From IMG/VR virus record IMGVR_UViG_3300021440_000080, positions 1 through 34,147 of that record: a stretch of DNA of 34,147 bases; one strand, written 5' to 3'. Positions 24,361-32,097 of the stretch are shown here, piece by piece. The first letter of the stretch is position 1; the number at the start of each line of letters is the position of its first letter. This DNA is from a virus. The notes beneath the pieces are model-generated. The model was given only the letters and a program-made list of their open reading frames with translations, was not told the origin of the DNA and ran no database searches. The position numbers and the translations under genes were made by a program.

Positions 24361-26058
24361 GTGCGCAACTTCCCGACCCCACACTGTCATCCGATGTCTT
24401 TCGACTCTGGCTCCACGCCAGAGTCTTTTGCAAAAAGGGAGGTGGAGTTAGGGACGGGCGCGCTCACCGTCACCGACCACGGATCAATGGCCGCATGCCG
24501 TAAGGTCTACGACCTCGCCAAAAAGAACAATTTAGCCCCCATCCTGGGGCTTGAGGCGTATTTTCGTGATGACAAGTGCCCGATTTTGACAAAAAAAGGG
24601 TACGATCCAGCTTCATACCTCAAGTACTGCCATCTGACGATTCATGCACGGGACGAGCAGGCATACTTCTTCCTTGGGGAAAAGCTTTCCAGGGCGCCCA
24701 CCGAAACTCACGGCTCAGAAGCTAAGCCCATCTTCACTTGGACCGATCTTGAAGAAATTGGCGCCCAGAATGTGACAATGACGTCGGGGTGCCTGGCGGG
24801 GATGGTCCAGCGCCATATTCTTGATCACTCAAACCTGGATGTGGCCAAGGCGTATTACGAGAAACTCCGTTCAGTGGTTCGGCCCGGAAATTTCTATGTC
24901 GAGGCGTTCCCGCACAAGTGTGACAAGAACTGGGTCGCAGGGGTTTTCTTCGATTTTGAGGATGGGACGAAACAGAAGTACTGGGCGTCCAAAAAGCTCA
25001 AGTTCCGCTTTGCTGGGGAGATTGAAGCCAAAGAGGCCGCAAAGCGGTATGGAACCCCCAAATGGACTGATGGGGACGAGCTGCTGGCGGTCCGTAACTA
25101 CCGGTCATGGACGGATTTGCCCCCCAAGAAGATCGTGGGGTGTGCACACATCGAAGATTTCATTTCGAACGAGTGCCAGCCTTGGTGTCCCGACGGAGAC
25201 GTCCAAAAAGGTGCCAACAAGGTGGTAATGGCACTGGCTCGGAAGTATGGGGACAAAATCCTCATCAGCGATGACAGCCACTACGCCACCCCCGAAGAGA
25301 AGATCGTCCAAGACATCCGCCTGCAACAGAACGGCTCGTGGCGTTTTTACGGGACCTACAACCGCCAAGACAGCAAGCAGGCGTTCGAGTACTTCAGCCA
25401 AGAGCTGGGCATCTCTCTTGAGGGGTTCGAAGGCTTGGTCGAAAACAACCTGGAGTGGGCTGACGGCTTCAAGGACTTCAAGTTCAACTCCAAGGTGTCG
25501 CTTCCCACTTCTTTCTACCCCAAGGACACCCTGGCCCACACCTACGAGCTGATCAAGAAGCATGGCCGGATGGATTGGAATGCGCCGGTCTACGTCAACC
25601 GCCTGAATGCCGAAATCGAGCTACTCCACCGAAACCAGACCATCGATCTCCTGCCCTATTTTTTCATCGGAGAAGACGTCTGCTCGTTTTATGAGCGACA
25701 AGGCATGTTGACTGGCCCCGGCCGTGGGTCGGCCGCGGGCCTTCTTTTGGCATACCTTTTGGGGATTACGCACGTGGACCCACTCAAGTTTGGACTCAGC
25801 ATGGAACGGTTCTTGACGCTGGATCGAATCAAGTCTGGCAAATTGCCCGATATCGACCAAGATTTGGGTACCCGCGAACCACTGGTTGACGGCTGGTTGG
25901 AAACCGTTTACGAGTTAGAACTGGAAGACGGCTCGACAGTCAACATGCGGGGCGACGACATGGTGGTGATTGACGGGAAACAGATGGAAGTCGCGGCGGC
26001 CCTGGCAGCTGGAATCGACTTGGTTGAGGTCGCAGAGGTGCGTTTTGAAAATCGTTAA
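24361..26058 (+). CDS. DNA polymerase III alpha, N-terminal fragment
   Basis: A 565-residue protein from GTG 24361 (AGGAG nine bases upstream). It holds the PHP domain (H8 and H10 in PHCHP, then VTDHGSM), the GPGRGSAAGLLLAYLLGI motif of the palm and the first two catalytic aspartates in PDIDQD (D497, D499 with D501). Normal family members continue with about 600 more residues. Here the polymerase sequence stops at about L513 and is followed by a 52-residue tail that looks like part of an intein (see separate entry). The rest of the enzyme is the next gene, in another frame, overlapping by 14 bases. The two products must associate, or be joined, to make a catalytic site, since the third Asp is in the other fragment. 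Confidence 0.9.
   Translation: MRNFPTPHCHPMSFDSGSTPESFAKREVELGTGALTVTDHGSMAACRKVYDLAKKNNLAPILGLEAYFRDDKCPILTKKGYDPASYLKYCHLTIHARDEQAYFFLGEKLSRAPTETHGSEAKPIFTWTDLEEIGAQNVTMTSGCLAGMVQRHILDHSNLDVAKAYYEKLRSVVRPGNFYVEAFPHKCDKNWVAGVFFDFEDGTKQKYWASKKLKFRFAGEIEAKEAAKRYGTPKWTDGDELLAVRNYRSWTDLPPKKIVGCAHIEDFISNECQPWCPDGDVQKGANKVVMALARKYGDKILISDDSHYATPEEKIVQDIRLQQNGSWRFYGTYNRQDSKQAFEYFSQELGISLEGFEGLVENNLEWADGFKDFKFNSKVSLPTSFYPKDTLAHTYELIKKHGRMDWNAPVYVNRLNAEIELLHRNQTIDLLPYFFIGEDVCSFYERQGMLTGPGRGSAAGLLLAYLLGITHVDPLKFGLSMERFLTLDRIKSGKLPDIDQDLGTREPLVDGWLETVYELELEDGSTVNMRGDDMVVIDGKQMEVAAALAAGIDLVEVAEVRFENR
25900..26055 (+). other. Intein-like N-tail on the polymerase fragment (degenerate)
   Basis: Residues 514-565: ETVYELELEDGSTVNMRGDD then MVVIDGKQMEVAAALAAGID. 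It lines up with the second half of N-terminal split inteins (for example Npu DnaE EVFEYCLEDGSLIRATKDHK then FMTVDGQMLPIDEI) and with intein 2 of this window (VFEISFDDTTSVRLTGNHKL). The block B His is replaced by Asp (GDD for GNH), and the block A start with its nucleophilic Cys is absent. So it looks like a decayed intein half that cannot splice. Confidence 0.65.
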
Positions 26059-26095
26059 AGTCAAAAAAACTGAAATCCAGCACCCCGCCTTCCTG
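26045..26095 (+). other. Intein-like C-tail at the start of the second polymerase fragment (degenerate)
   Basis: The first 12 residues, MKIVKVKKTEIQ, resemble the start of split C-inteins (Npu MIKIATRKYLGKQ) and the matching part of intein 2 here (MRIARIQKMEPE). The remainder of a C-intein, with the terminal His-Asn, is missing; polymerase sequence resumes at about residue 17 (LQQRFGENY). The break lies where natural split inteins break. Confidence 0.5.
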
Positions 26096-28975
26096 CAGCA
26101 GCGGTTCGGGGAAAACTACGCACAAATCTCGGTCGACATTACCTTGAAGCTCAAGTCGTCGATTAAGGATGTGGCGCGCGTTACCCACGGCTTCGTCCCT
26201 CCCCTTATTGAGGAATTGACCAAGAAAATGCCTCAGACCCCACAAGGGGTTACTGACCGAGACTTTGTGTTTGGGTATGAGGACTCGGGCAACTGGGTTA
26301 AGGGTATCATCGAAACCGACAAGTTTCTGCAGGAGTACATCCAGCACTACCCAAAAGAATGGGGGATTGTGCAGAAATGCCTGGGGGTGGCTCGCCAAAA
26401 AGGGCGACATGCCTGTGGTTTCGTGGTGGCGGACAAGCCGATTTCTTCGTTCATCCCCACACAAATCATCAGTGATTACCGGTGTACGCAATACGATCCC
26501 GGCAGCGTGGAGGCTGCCGGTGGACTGAAGATGGACTTCCTGATCGTGACGGTTTTGACCGACATTGAAGACTGCATCAAGTCGATACACAGCAGGTCTG
26601 GCCGTGTTGTTCCCAAGGAAGCGATAATTGGTGGTCGACGTGTTCCTCGTAACCGATTGATTCCGTACAAGGACGGTTACGCAGACGTTTGGGACCTACC
26701 TGACGACCAGGGAGTCTTCAACGACGTTTCTTCGGGCCGAACAGAGACGGTATTCCAGTTCAACACCCCAGGAGCACGGAAGTGGCTGGAGCATTTCGAC
26801 TACTACACGGATGACATCCAGTCCAAAAAGGCCATCGATTCCATCGGGGCGATGGCGGCCTTTACAGCACTTGACCGTCCAGGCCCACTCGACGCTTTTG
26901 TTGAGGGGGAGGGGATGCGCCACAACATGTTGGTGGAGTACGCACGACGAATGCGTGGGGAACCGCCAATCGGGACTGCCCCTATCTTTGAAGAGCTGTT
27001 GCCGGAAACAAAAGGGATCATGTGTTTGGCGAAGGGGACCCGAGTCAAGACATCGGCCGGCTGTGTCCCTATCGAGGACGTCTCGGTTGGCTCTATGGTG
27101 CAGACCGAAACCGGAGAGTTCCGGCCTGTTCTCGCCAACCTTAAAAAAGGACGGAAGCGGGTGCTGCATGTCCGGCTTTCAAACGGCGAGGAGCTGCGAT
27201 TAACCGCGGACCATCGGGTCTTGACTCGCCGTGGGTGGGTAGAGGCTGGGGATCTGGTCACGACTGACCAGGTCAAGCAGTTTTGGGGTTGTGATCATCA
27301 GGTCGAACCCGATAACGCGCTCCTGCTTTCGCAAGACACGGCCAGCCCGGGCCTGAGCTTGGAAAGCGAAGCTGCAGCACGCGCATTGTTCGATCTTCTG
27401 CAAAGTTCGCGGGTTTGTTCCACTTTGCACGAGAAAATCCCTGGTGTCTGGAATGTCACGTCTTATCCGGAAGACCGAATGGCTCCAGACGTGGATGGAA
27501 GTATTTGGGGTAAGGTCGTTTCGGTTTGTCCAGGAGAAGTCGTTGAGACCTACGATCTTTCTGTACTTGACGTACATTCCTTTGTTGCGGGTGGAACCGT
27601 AGTTCACAACTGCTTCCAAGAGCAGTTGCAAAAGATGTACCAAAACCTCACTGGATGTACCGGTTCAGAAGCTGAAGAATTCCGTACCTTTGTGGCCAAG
27701 AAAAAGATGGATAAAGTCCAGAAGGCGTTCCAGCCCTGGATGGACCGCGTCGGCGCTAAACTGGGGGAAGAAAACGCTCAAAAGATCTGGGACTTCTTTG
27801 TCTCGTGGGGGCAGTACGGGTTCAATTTGTCCCACTCGGTGTGCTACAGCGTTATCGGTTACGCCTGCGCCTACCTCAAGCGGCACTACCCACTGGAGTG
27901 GTGGTGCGCCGTCCTGGGAAATGCCTCAAAAAACAAAATCAATGAGAGTTTTTGGCGGCATGTCGGGCATTTGGTTGACCTGCCGGAGGTGTCTCGGTCT
28001 GGAAAGCAGTACCGCATCTTGAACGAAAGGATCGTGGCTCCCATTACGGCATTGACTGGTGTAGCTGAAGGCGCGTTGGACCAGCTGATGAAGTATCACC
28101 CCTATCAAGATATCTTGGATTTTTGTCAAAAGAAGGAACAGCACTGCATCGACAATGCTGTTCCAGTCTTGGACGCCAACGGTGCCCCCGTCATGGTGGG
28201 CAAAGGGCGGGGAAAAAATAAGGTGATGGTACCGAAGATCAAGAGAGGGAAAAGCGCACTGAATCGGACGATCTGCTACAAGCTGATCGTTTCTGGTTGT
28301 TTGGACTCACTTTTCCCCGCCTATGTCGAACAAGATGGGCAGCTGCTCCCCATCGACATCACAGACAAATTGATGATGTTCCAAGAGGCTGAAGCCAAGG
28401 TGAAGGGCAAGAAGCAAAAACCGGTTGATGCGCGGTATATGGTCACCGACGCACTGATCCGCTTCCAGATGAAGAAGGGGTTGTTGCCGATTTACTCCGA
28501 GCCGTTGCTGACGGCTATCGTAAAACGGCAGACCCCCGGTATTGCGGTCCGGAAGAATGCCCAAGGCCGGATGGTTGCTCTGTATGAGTGGGGAGGGGAC
28601 CTACTTCCCTTTGTGCGGCCCGACAAAATCAAGGTCTTGGAAGAGATCTCGGTCTTGCCGGAGGGAGAGGTTATCCGGGTAGCCACCCCCGCTTACGTAG
28701 TCGACTACCGGCCTTTCGAGTATGCAGGCAAAACCAAGGAGGCCGTCTCGATGACATTGGATATCGAGGGGGTGCGCATGGAGGTGGTCAAGTGGCCTGG
28801 TCGAGATGGTGCACTCCCCCTTCATTTCAAGGAAGATGTGAGTGGGGCAGTTGGCATTGCGGTGCTGAAGAAGTACAAAGAGGATAAGCCGTTTTCGCTA
28901 GAGGATTTCTTGGTGGTTTCACATTCGCTGAAGAAGAAAGAAAAGGATGACGATGACAACAAAGAAGAAGAATGA
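26045..28975 (+). CDS. DNA polymerase III alpha, C-terminal fragment with intein
   Basis: A 976-residue protein (about 780 after splicing). The start is TTG 26045, preceded by GAGGTG with a short gap; longer in-frame ATG starts read into the other gene. It carries the third catalytic aspartate (D164 in GGLKMDFLIV), the ALDRPGPLDAF segment, the GIM/CFQEQ helix broken by an intein at residues 327-522, and the QYGFNLSHSVCYSVIGYACA then YLKRHYPLEWW motif of the fingers. The C-terminal part includes an OB-like region and a Lys/Asp/Glu tail. Together with the previous gene it is the phage replicase. Confidence 0.92.
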   Translation: MKIVKVKKTEIQHPAFLQQRFGENYAQISVDITLKLKSSIKDVARVTHGFVPPLIEELTKKMPQTPQGVTDRDFVFGYEDSGNWVKGIIETDKFLQEYIQHYPKEWGIVQKCLGVARQKGRHACGFVVADKPISSFIPTQIISDYRCTQYDPGSVEAAGGLKMDFLIVTVLTDIEDCIKSIHSRSGRVVPKEAIIGGRRVPRNRLIPYKDGYADVWDLPDDQGVFNDVSSGRTETVFQFNTPGARKWLEHFDYYTDDIQSKKAIDSIGAMAAFTALDRPGPLDAFVEGEGMRHNMLVEYARRMRGEPPIGTAPIFEELLPETKGIMCLAKGTRVKTSAGCVPIEDVSVGSMVQTETGEFRPVLANLKKGRKRVLHVRLSNGEELRLTADHRVLTRRGWVEAGDLVTTDQVKQFWGCDHQVEPDNALLLSQDTASPGLSLESEAAARALFDLLQSSRVCSTLHEKIPGVWNVTSYPEDRMAPDVDGSIWGKVVSVCPGEVVETYDLSVLDVHSFVAGGTVVHNCFQEQLQKMYQNLTGCTGSEAEEFRTFVAKKKMDKVQKAFQPWMDRVGAKLGEENAQKIWDFFVSWGQYGFNLSHSVCYSVIGYACAYLKRHYPLEWWCAVLGNASKNKINESFWRHVGHLVDLPEVSRSGKQYRILNERIVAPITALTGVAEGALDQLMKYHPYQDILDFCQKKEQHCIDNAVPVLDANGAPVMVGKGRGKNKVMVPKIKRGKSALNRTICYKLIVSGCLDSLFPAYVEQDGQLLPIDITDKLMMFQEAEAKVKGKKQKPVDARYMVTDALIRFQMKKGLLPIYSEPLLTAIVKRQTPGIAVRKNAQGRMVALYEWGGDLLPFVRPDKIKVLEEISVLPEGEVIRVATPAYVVDYRPFEYAGKTKEAVSMTLDIEGVRMEVVKWPGRDGALPLHFKEDVSGAVGIAVLKKYKEDKPFSLEDFLVVSHSLKKKEKDDDDNKEEE
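27023..27610 (+). other. Intein 3, in the polymerase C-terminal fragment (GIM/CFQEQ site)
   Basis: 196 residues starting CLAKGTRVKTSAGCVPIED, with RLTADHRVL (block B, His present) and ending VAGGTVVHN before Cys +1. Excision joins KGIM to CFQEQ, the counterpart of the GI-YQEQ helix in bacterial DnaE. The middle is longer than in the two reductase inteins but has no recognisable endonuclease motifs. Confidence 0.92.
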
Positions 28976-29657
28976 CAAGGAACCGGTCAAAAACACTGAG
29001 TCTGCCAGTCCCCAGGCGGCCGTCTCGGTGGATCCGGTACTGGCGGGCCTGATATCTCAGATGCAGGCCCTGGAACCGGTTTTGCGGACCGATCCGATGG
29101 AGATTCCGGGTAGAGTGCGCCCCGGCTTCGTGATCCGTCAGGGGCAAGCACAAGAAGAAATGGCGGCGCTGCAGAAGGCCTACCTGGAGCGGGCGCTGAA
29201 GAACCTGGACGTCATTGTTCAGGACGTGGGGGCGGACGCCTTCACTTCGTCATCGACGGAGGTGGACGTGGCTGTAGACGCCCGTGCGGTCTACGAGGAT
29301 GCGGCCGCTGCTGTGTTGCCAATCATTCAGAAACATGGCGTGTTTGAGCCCCGCCATTTCCACGAAATGGCGATCTCTCTTCGTCATGCCGCGCGACAGG
29401 TTGATCTCCAATTGAACTTGCGTTTCGTGGACGGTCGTGTAGCATCGACCCGTCAGGAGCTGATCTCTCTGGGTCGGGAGTTGGTTCGCGAATCGGTTGG
29501 AGACAAGCTCCTGACGCTTAATGCGGTCCGTCAGGTCGAGCAGGCGTTGCTCAAGGATAAGCGAGCTGATCAAAAAATTCGCGTACTGGTTGCGTGTTCT
29601 GACTCGTCAGAAGTGCAATCTTTACGGGAAGCGTTCGCTGCACGAGTGAACGCGTAG
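28953..29657 (+). CDS. Helical protein of unknown function after the polymerase
   Basis: A 234-residue protein. ATG 28953 is preferred (AAAAGG six bases upstream); an ATG two codons earlier also fits. The start overlaps the polymerase end by 23 bases. It has a charged, Lys/Ala-rich first 30 residues and then mostly helices (EEMAALQKAYLERALKNLDV, then RHFHEMAISLRHAARQVDLQ, then ELISLGRELVRESVGDKLL). No catalytic or metal motif is apparent. Its tie to the polymerase suggests a replication accessory, but nothing more can be said. Confidence 0.65.
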   Translation: MTTKKKNDKEPVKNTESASPQAAVSVDPVLAGLISQMQALEPVLRTDPMEIPGRVRPGFVIRQGQAQEEMAALQKAYLERALKNLDVIVQDVGADAFTSSSTEVDVAVDARAVYEDAAAAVLPIIQKHGVFEPRHFHEMAISLRHAARQVDLQLNLRFVDGRVASTRQELISLGRELVRESVGDKLLTLNAVRQVEQALLKDKRADQKIRVLVACSDSSEVQSLREAFAARVNA

Positions 29658-29708
29658 TACAAAAATAACCACAAACACACAACAACATAAAACCAAGAGT
29701 ACAAAAAT
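29656..29708 (+). promoter_or_regulatory. G-free A/C-rich leader of the ssDNA-binding protein gene
   Basis: Between the previous stop and the ATG lies a stretch with no G from 29658 to 29696, so it cannot form stable structure in RNA. The 11-base AGTACAAAAAT occurs at 29656-29666 and again at 29698-29708, the second copy running into the start codon. There is only a weak ribosome-binding site (AAGAG). T4 gp32 represses its own translation by binding an unstructured leader, so this may be an equivalent operator. Confidence 0.45.
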
Positions 29709-30951
29709 GTCAGTGGCAGGCGTTGGTAAAGCAAAAATTGGCAAACAGACGCGTACTTACGCGAAGACCTTCAAGTTGGTGTCCCCAAAACCCGGGGAGA
29801 CCTCCACCGCAGTCTACCGGCTGATGCCGCCGATCAAGAACTGCGCCCCGACAGGGCAATGGAACAAGTTCTACTCAGTCCACTACGGATACAGCGTTGT
29901 CGATCCAAACGACCCGACACGCCTGGTGCAACGTCCTTTTGTGTGCGTTGAGAAGAAGAACTGGCGCACGAAGGAGATCGAAGTGCAGTGTCCGGCATGC
30001 GAGAAAGAACAGCAAGCGTTCATTGCCCTCAAGGAAGCAACTGAGCGGTACAAGCAAGAGGGGATGTCGGAAGAAGAAATCAAGACCGCGACCTCTGTCC
30101 TCTCTACAGAGAAGCAGAAATACAACAGCGATCGGAAGTACCACATCCACGTCATGACGCCGGAGGGGGAGTTCGGGACCCTGAAGCTCTCGGGTAAGAA
30201 TTCGTTCAAACCCTTGGAGATGAAGATCAACGATCTTGTAGGGAACGATCTCGACCCTTTCTCCCCAGAAGAGGGGGTCTGGTTCGAGTTCAAGCGCACG
30301 GGCTCCAAGTTGAACGCGGTCGACACGATCGACATCGTCAAAGACAACATCAGCAAGACTCAGTCGACCATTCGCATGGCGCCGTTGTCGGACGAGCAAC
30401 TGACCAAGGCTCTGGAAATCCTACCTGACCTCAACGAAATGTACACGATCATCTCACCACAACAGGTGCAGCAGATCGTGGACGCCGACGGAGATCCCGA
30501 GATCGTCCAAAAGGTGTTTGACCAAGGGACGCTGGGGAAGAAACAAGCGCCGCGAGCGGCTGCCCCAGAGGCAACCACCCGGGCGAAGGTCCAGGACATG
30601 GCAGAGGAGGTCGAGGAAGCACCTGCACCGGTAAAAACGCCACCAAAGAAGGCTGCTGAGGTCCCGGCAGCTGCTGCACCAAAAGCATCCGCGGATGCCG
30701 CACGACTGCAGAAGCAAAAACAAATGGAGGAATTGCAGCGCCAGATGGCTGCATTGCAGCAAGATGAAGCGGCAGCGGAAGAGCCGGAGGCTGTTGTAGC
30801 GCCGACTCCCCCACCGTCCGCCCCCAAGCCGATGGTGGGGCAAGTTACGGTGAAGAAGGCAGCGCCTCGTCCTGTTATTGCCGAGAAGGACGCCATGGAG
30901 TTGGATGACAGCGATCTTGCCCAGATGTTCCCCACCGGAGATGCGGCATGA
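29707..30951 (+). CDS. Single-stranded DNA-binding protein (T4 gp32-like)
   Basis: A 414-residue protein. The first 230 residues resemble gp32-type proteins: YRLMPPIKNCAPTGQWNKFY, then H59, C80 and CPAC (C95, C98), which match the zinc ligands of T4 gp32 (H64, C77, C87, C90), then a basic, strand-rich core. From about 280 to 400 it has a long Ala/Pro/Gln/Glu-rich flexible tail and ends with an acidic tip (MELDDSDLAQMF), as ssDNA-binding proteins use to recruit partners. It coats single strands during replication and recombination and helps load the UvsX-like recombinase. The tail is much longer than in T4 gp32. Confidence 0.72.
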   Translation: MSVAGVGKAKIGKQTRTYAKTFKLVSPKPGETSTAVYRLMPPIKNCAPTGQWNKFYSVHYGYSVVDPNDPTRLVQRPFVCVEKKNWRTKEIEVQCPACEKEQQAFIALKEATERYKQEGMSEEEIKTATSVLSTEKQKYNSDRKYHIHVMTPEGEFGTLKLSGKNSFKPLEMKINDLVGNDLDPFSPEEGVWFEFKRTGSKLNAVDTIDIVKDNISKTQSTIRMAPLSDEQLTKALEILPDLNEMYTIISPQQVQQIVDADGDPEIVQKVFDQGTLGKKQAPRAAAPEATTRAKVQDMAEEVEEAPAPVKTPPKKAAEVPAAAAPKASADAARLQKQKQMEELQRQMAALQQDEAAAEEPEAVVAPTPPPSAPKPMVGQVTVKKAAPRPVIAEKDAMELDDSDLAQMFPTGDAA

Positions 30952-31055
30952 CAAATGGCGGGCAAGTCGAAATGGCAAGTCTTATCGATGCCTTGCAAGT
31001 GATGGAGAGTGAGCGACAAGAAGGGCTACGGAACAGTAGGGTAAAGGTTGACTAA
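30948..31055 (+). CDS. Tiny ORF (35 residues) coupled to the ssDNA-binding protein gene
   Basis: ATG 30948 overlaps the upstream stop (ATGA) and the frame reads MTNGGQVEMASLIDALQVME then SERQEGLRNSRVKVD, ending in TAA at 31053-31055. It would be a short amphipathic helix. The ATGA overlap, common in this genome, is the only support; it may also be chance. Confidence 0.4.
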   Translation: MTNGGQVEMASLIDALQVMESERQEGLRNSRVKVD

Positions 31056-31094
31056 GTCAAACGGTTGAGGATCTTGGTCTGTAGCAAGTCTTTG

Positions 31095-31123
31095 TTGACG
31101 GATTGTTGTTGTAGTGTTAAATA
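31095..31123 (+). promoter_or_regulatory. Promoter of the structured RNA
   Basis: TTGACG (31095-31100), 17-bp spacer, TAAATA (31118-31123). A start near 31126-31130 coincides with the first stem of the structured region. Confidence 0.6.
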
Positions 31124-31125
31124 AA

Positions 31126-31493
31126 GTCTGCAGACCCGATAACCAAGGGCTGCAGACGCCTCGGGCAACCGAGGCGTTGATAGCGCCCACGACATTACGC
31201 CGTGGGCCATGATAGATCAATCCTCTTACTTCAGTAATGAAGTAGGTGTTAAAGTCGAGCTAAGGCTATTGTTAGCTTTGGTGAGACTGAAAGTGATCGG
31301 CTGAAGCTTCGCGGTCGTGCCGAAGAAAATTGAGGCAACCCAGACGTCTTCCGCAGACCGAGCGCACCGACCACCACATTGAACTGCTGGAGTGGTTGGT
31401 TGGTAAAAGCGGTCGAACTGAAGACCCGTAGTTGCAGAGACTCCCGACGATAGCTATGAAGGACCGTACACCAGGTACGGTCCTTTTATTTTT
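31126..31493 (+). ncRNA. Structured RNA of about 370 nt, family not recognised
   Basis: No ORF of substance lies at 31056-31502, yet it is packed with stems: GTCTGCAG / CTGCAGAC (31126-31133 with 31150-31157); GCCTCGG / CCGAGGC with a GCAA tetraloop (31158-31175); GCCCACG / CGTGGGC (31185-31207); TACTTC / GAAGTA near 31227-31243; AGCTAA / TTAGCT near 31258-31277; GAAGA / TCTTC (31322-31351); a 12-pair stem ACCGACCACCAC (31366-31377) with GTGGTTGGTTGGT (31392-31404), enclosed by GACCG / CGGTC; and the terminator. It is not tmRNA, RNase P RNA or a group I intron by the motifs I could look for. It could be a stand-alone ncRNA or a long 5' leader controlling the recombinase genes. Confidence 0.65.
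31459..31493 (+). terminator. Strong terminator at the end of the structured RNA
   Basis: Perfect 11-bp stem AAGGACCGTAC (31459-31469) / GTACGGTCCTT (31475-31485), loop ACCAG, T-rich tail TTTTATTTTT. It ends one base before the ribosome-binding site (GGGAG, 31494-31498) of the next gene, leaving no room for another promoter. CTCCC at 31441-31445 could pair with that GGGAG. Confidence 0.9.
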
Positions 31494-31502
31494 GGGAGCA
31501 AC

Positions 31503-32084
31503 ATGTCGTCAGACCAGATGACCACACACACTATTACTGTGCCACGCGGACTCAAGGAATTGCGTCCTGTCGAAATCGATCTCACGCAGATCTTGCGAGC
31601 AGAGGCCCGCATCCGGGAGATCGCGTCGGTAACAAAGGACAAGGCACAGGAGCTGATGGCGACATTCAACGTCGCCTACTGCGAATGCTCCCGCCATGTG
31701 GCAGTCCTCTCGGGTGAGGAGACGCTAGCAAAACGACATGCAGACAAGGTTCGCTCAGTTGCTGTGTTGGATCGTGTTCCCCGTATCCTTGCAGAGAAAG
31801 GGCTGTCGAACGCCAAGAATCCAGCCGGGTCAGAAGACTTGCGCCGGGCTGTGCTGGATGGGGATCTTGAGTACTGCCAGGCCATCGCCCGAGTGGACGA
31901 GATTTCCCGATATGTGGAATTCATGAAAGGCAAGCAAAAAGGTATCGAAATGGCCTACACTTCGGTCAAGAAACTGTTTTCAGACAATTCTTTCAATCAT
32001 TTGGGGAACGGGACTGCGGGCGCGGACTCAGCGGCTCCAGTCCGTGTCGTGAGCGGCGAAATGGTTGGGCGTGCACGTTACTAG
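31503..32084 (+). CDS. Helical protein before the recombinase (possible UvsY-like mediator)
   Basis: A 193-residue, almost entirely helical protein. Segments of note: EARIREIASVTKDKAQELMA, LAEKGLSNAKNPAGSEDLRR, and YVEFMKGKQKGIEMAYTSVK, with a low-complexity tail. T4 UvsY is a small helical mediator encoded with recombination genes, and its mid-part also has a charged-helix, residue-spaced pattern, but no direct sequence match is claimed. Its place, 13 bases before the UvsX-like gene, supports a mediator role. The GGGAG ribosome-binding site sits just after a terminator. Confidence 0.6.
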   Translation: MSSDQMTTHTITVPRGLKELRPVEIDLTQILRAEARIREIASVTKDKAQELMATFNVAYCECSRHVAVLSGEETLAKRHADKVRSVAVLDRVPRILAEKGLSNAKNPAGSEDLRRAVLDGDLEYCQAIARVDEISRYVEFMKGKQKGIEMAYTSVKKLFSDNSFNHLGNGTAGADSAAPVRVVSGEMVGRARY

Positions 32085-32097
32085 CTAGGAGAAGCAC

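Noticed and set aside
25900-26095. Functional split intein at the polymerase break
   Set aside because: The nucleophilic start Cys, block B His, and terminal His-Asn are all missing, so it is reported as a relic rather than an active element.
31126-31493. Structured RNA as tmRNA, RNase P RNA or group I intron
   Set aside because: No tRNA-like CCA end or tag frame, no RNase P core sequence such as GAGGAAAGTCC, and the GCAGAGACT stretch lacks a pairing partner of the P7 type; flanking genes are complete, so nothing needs splicing.
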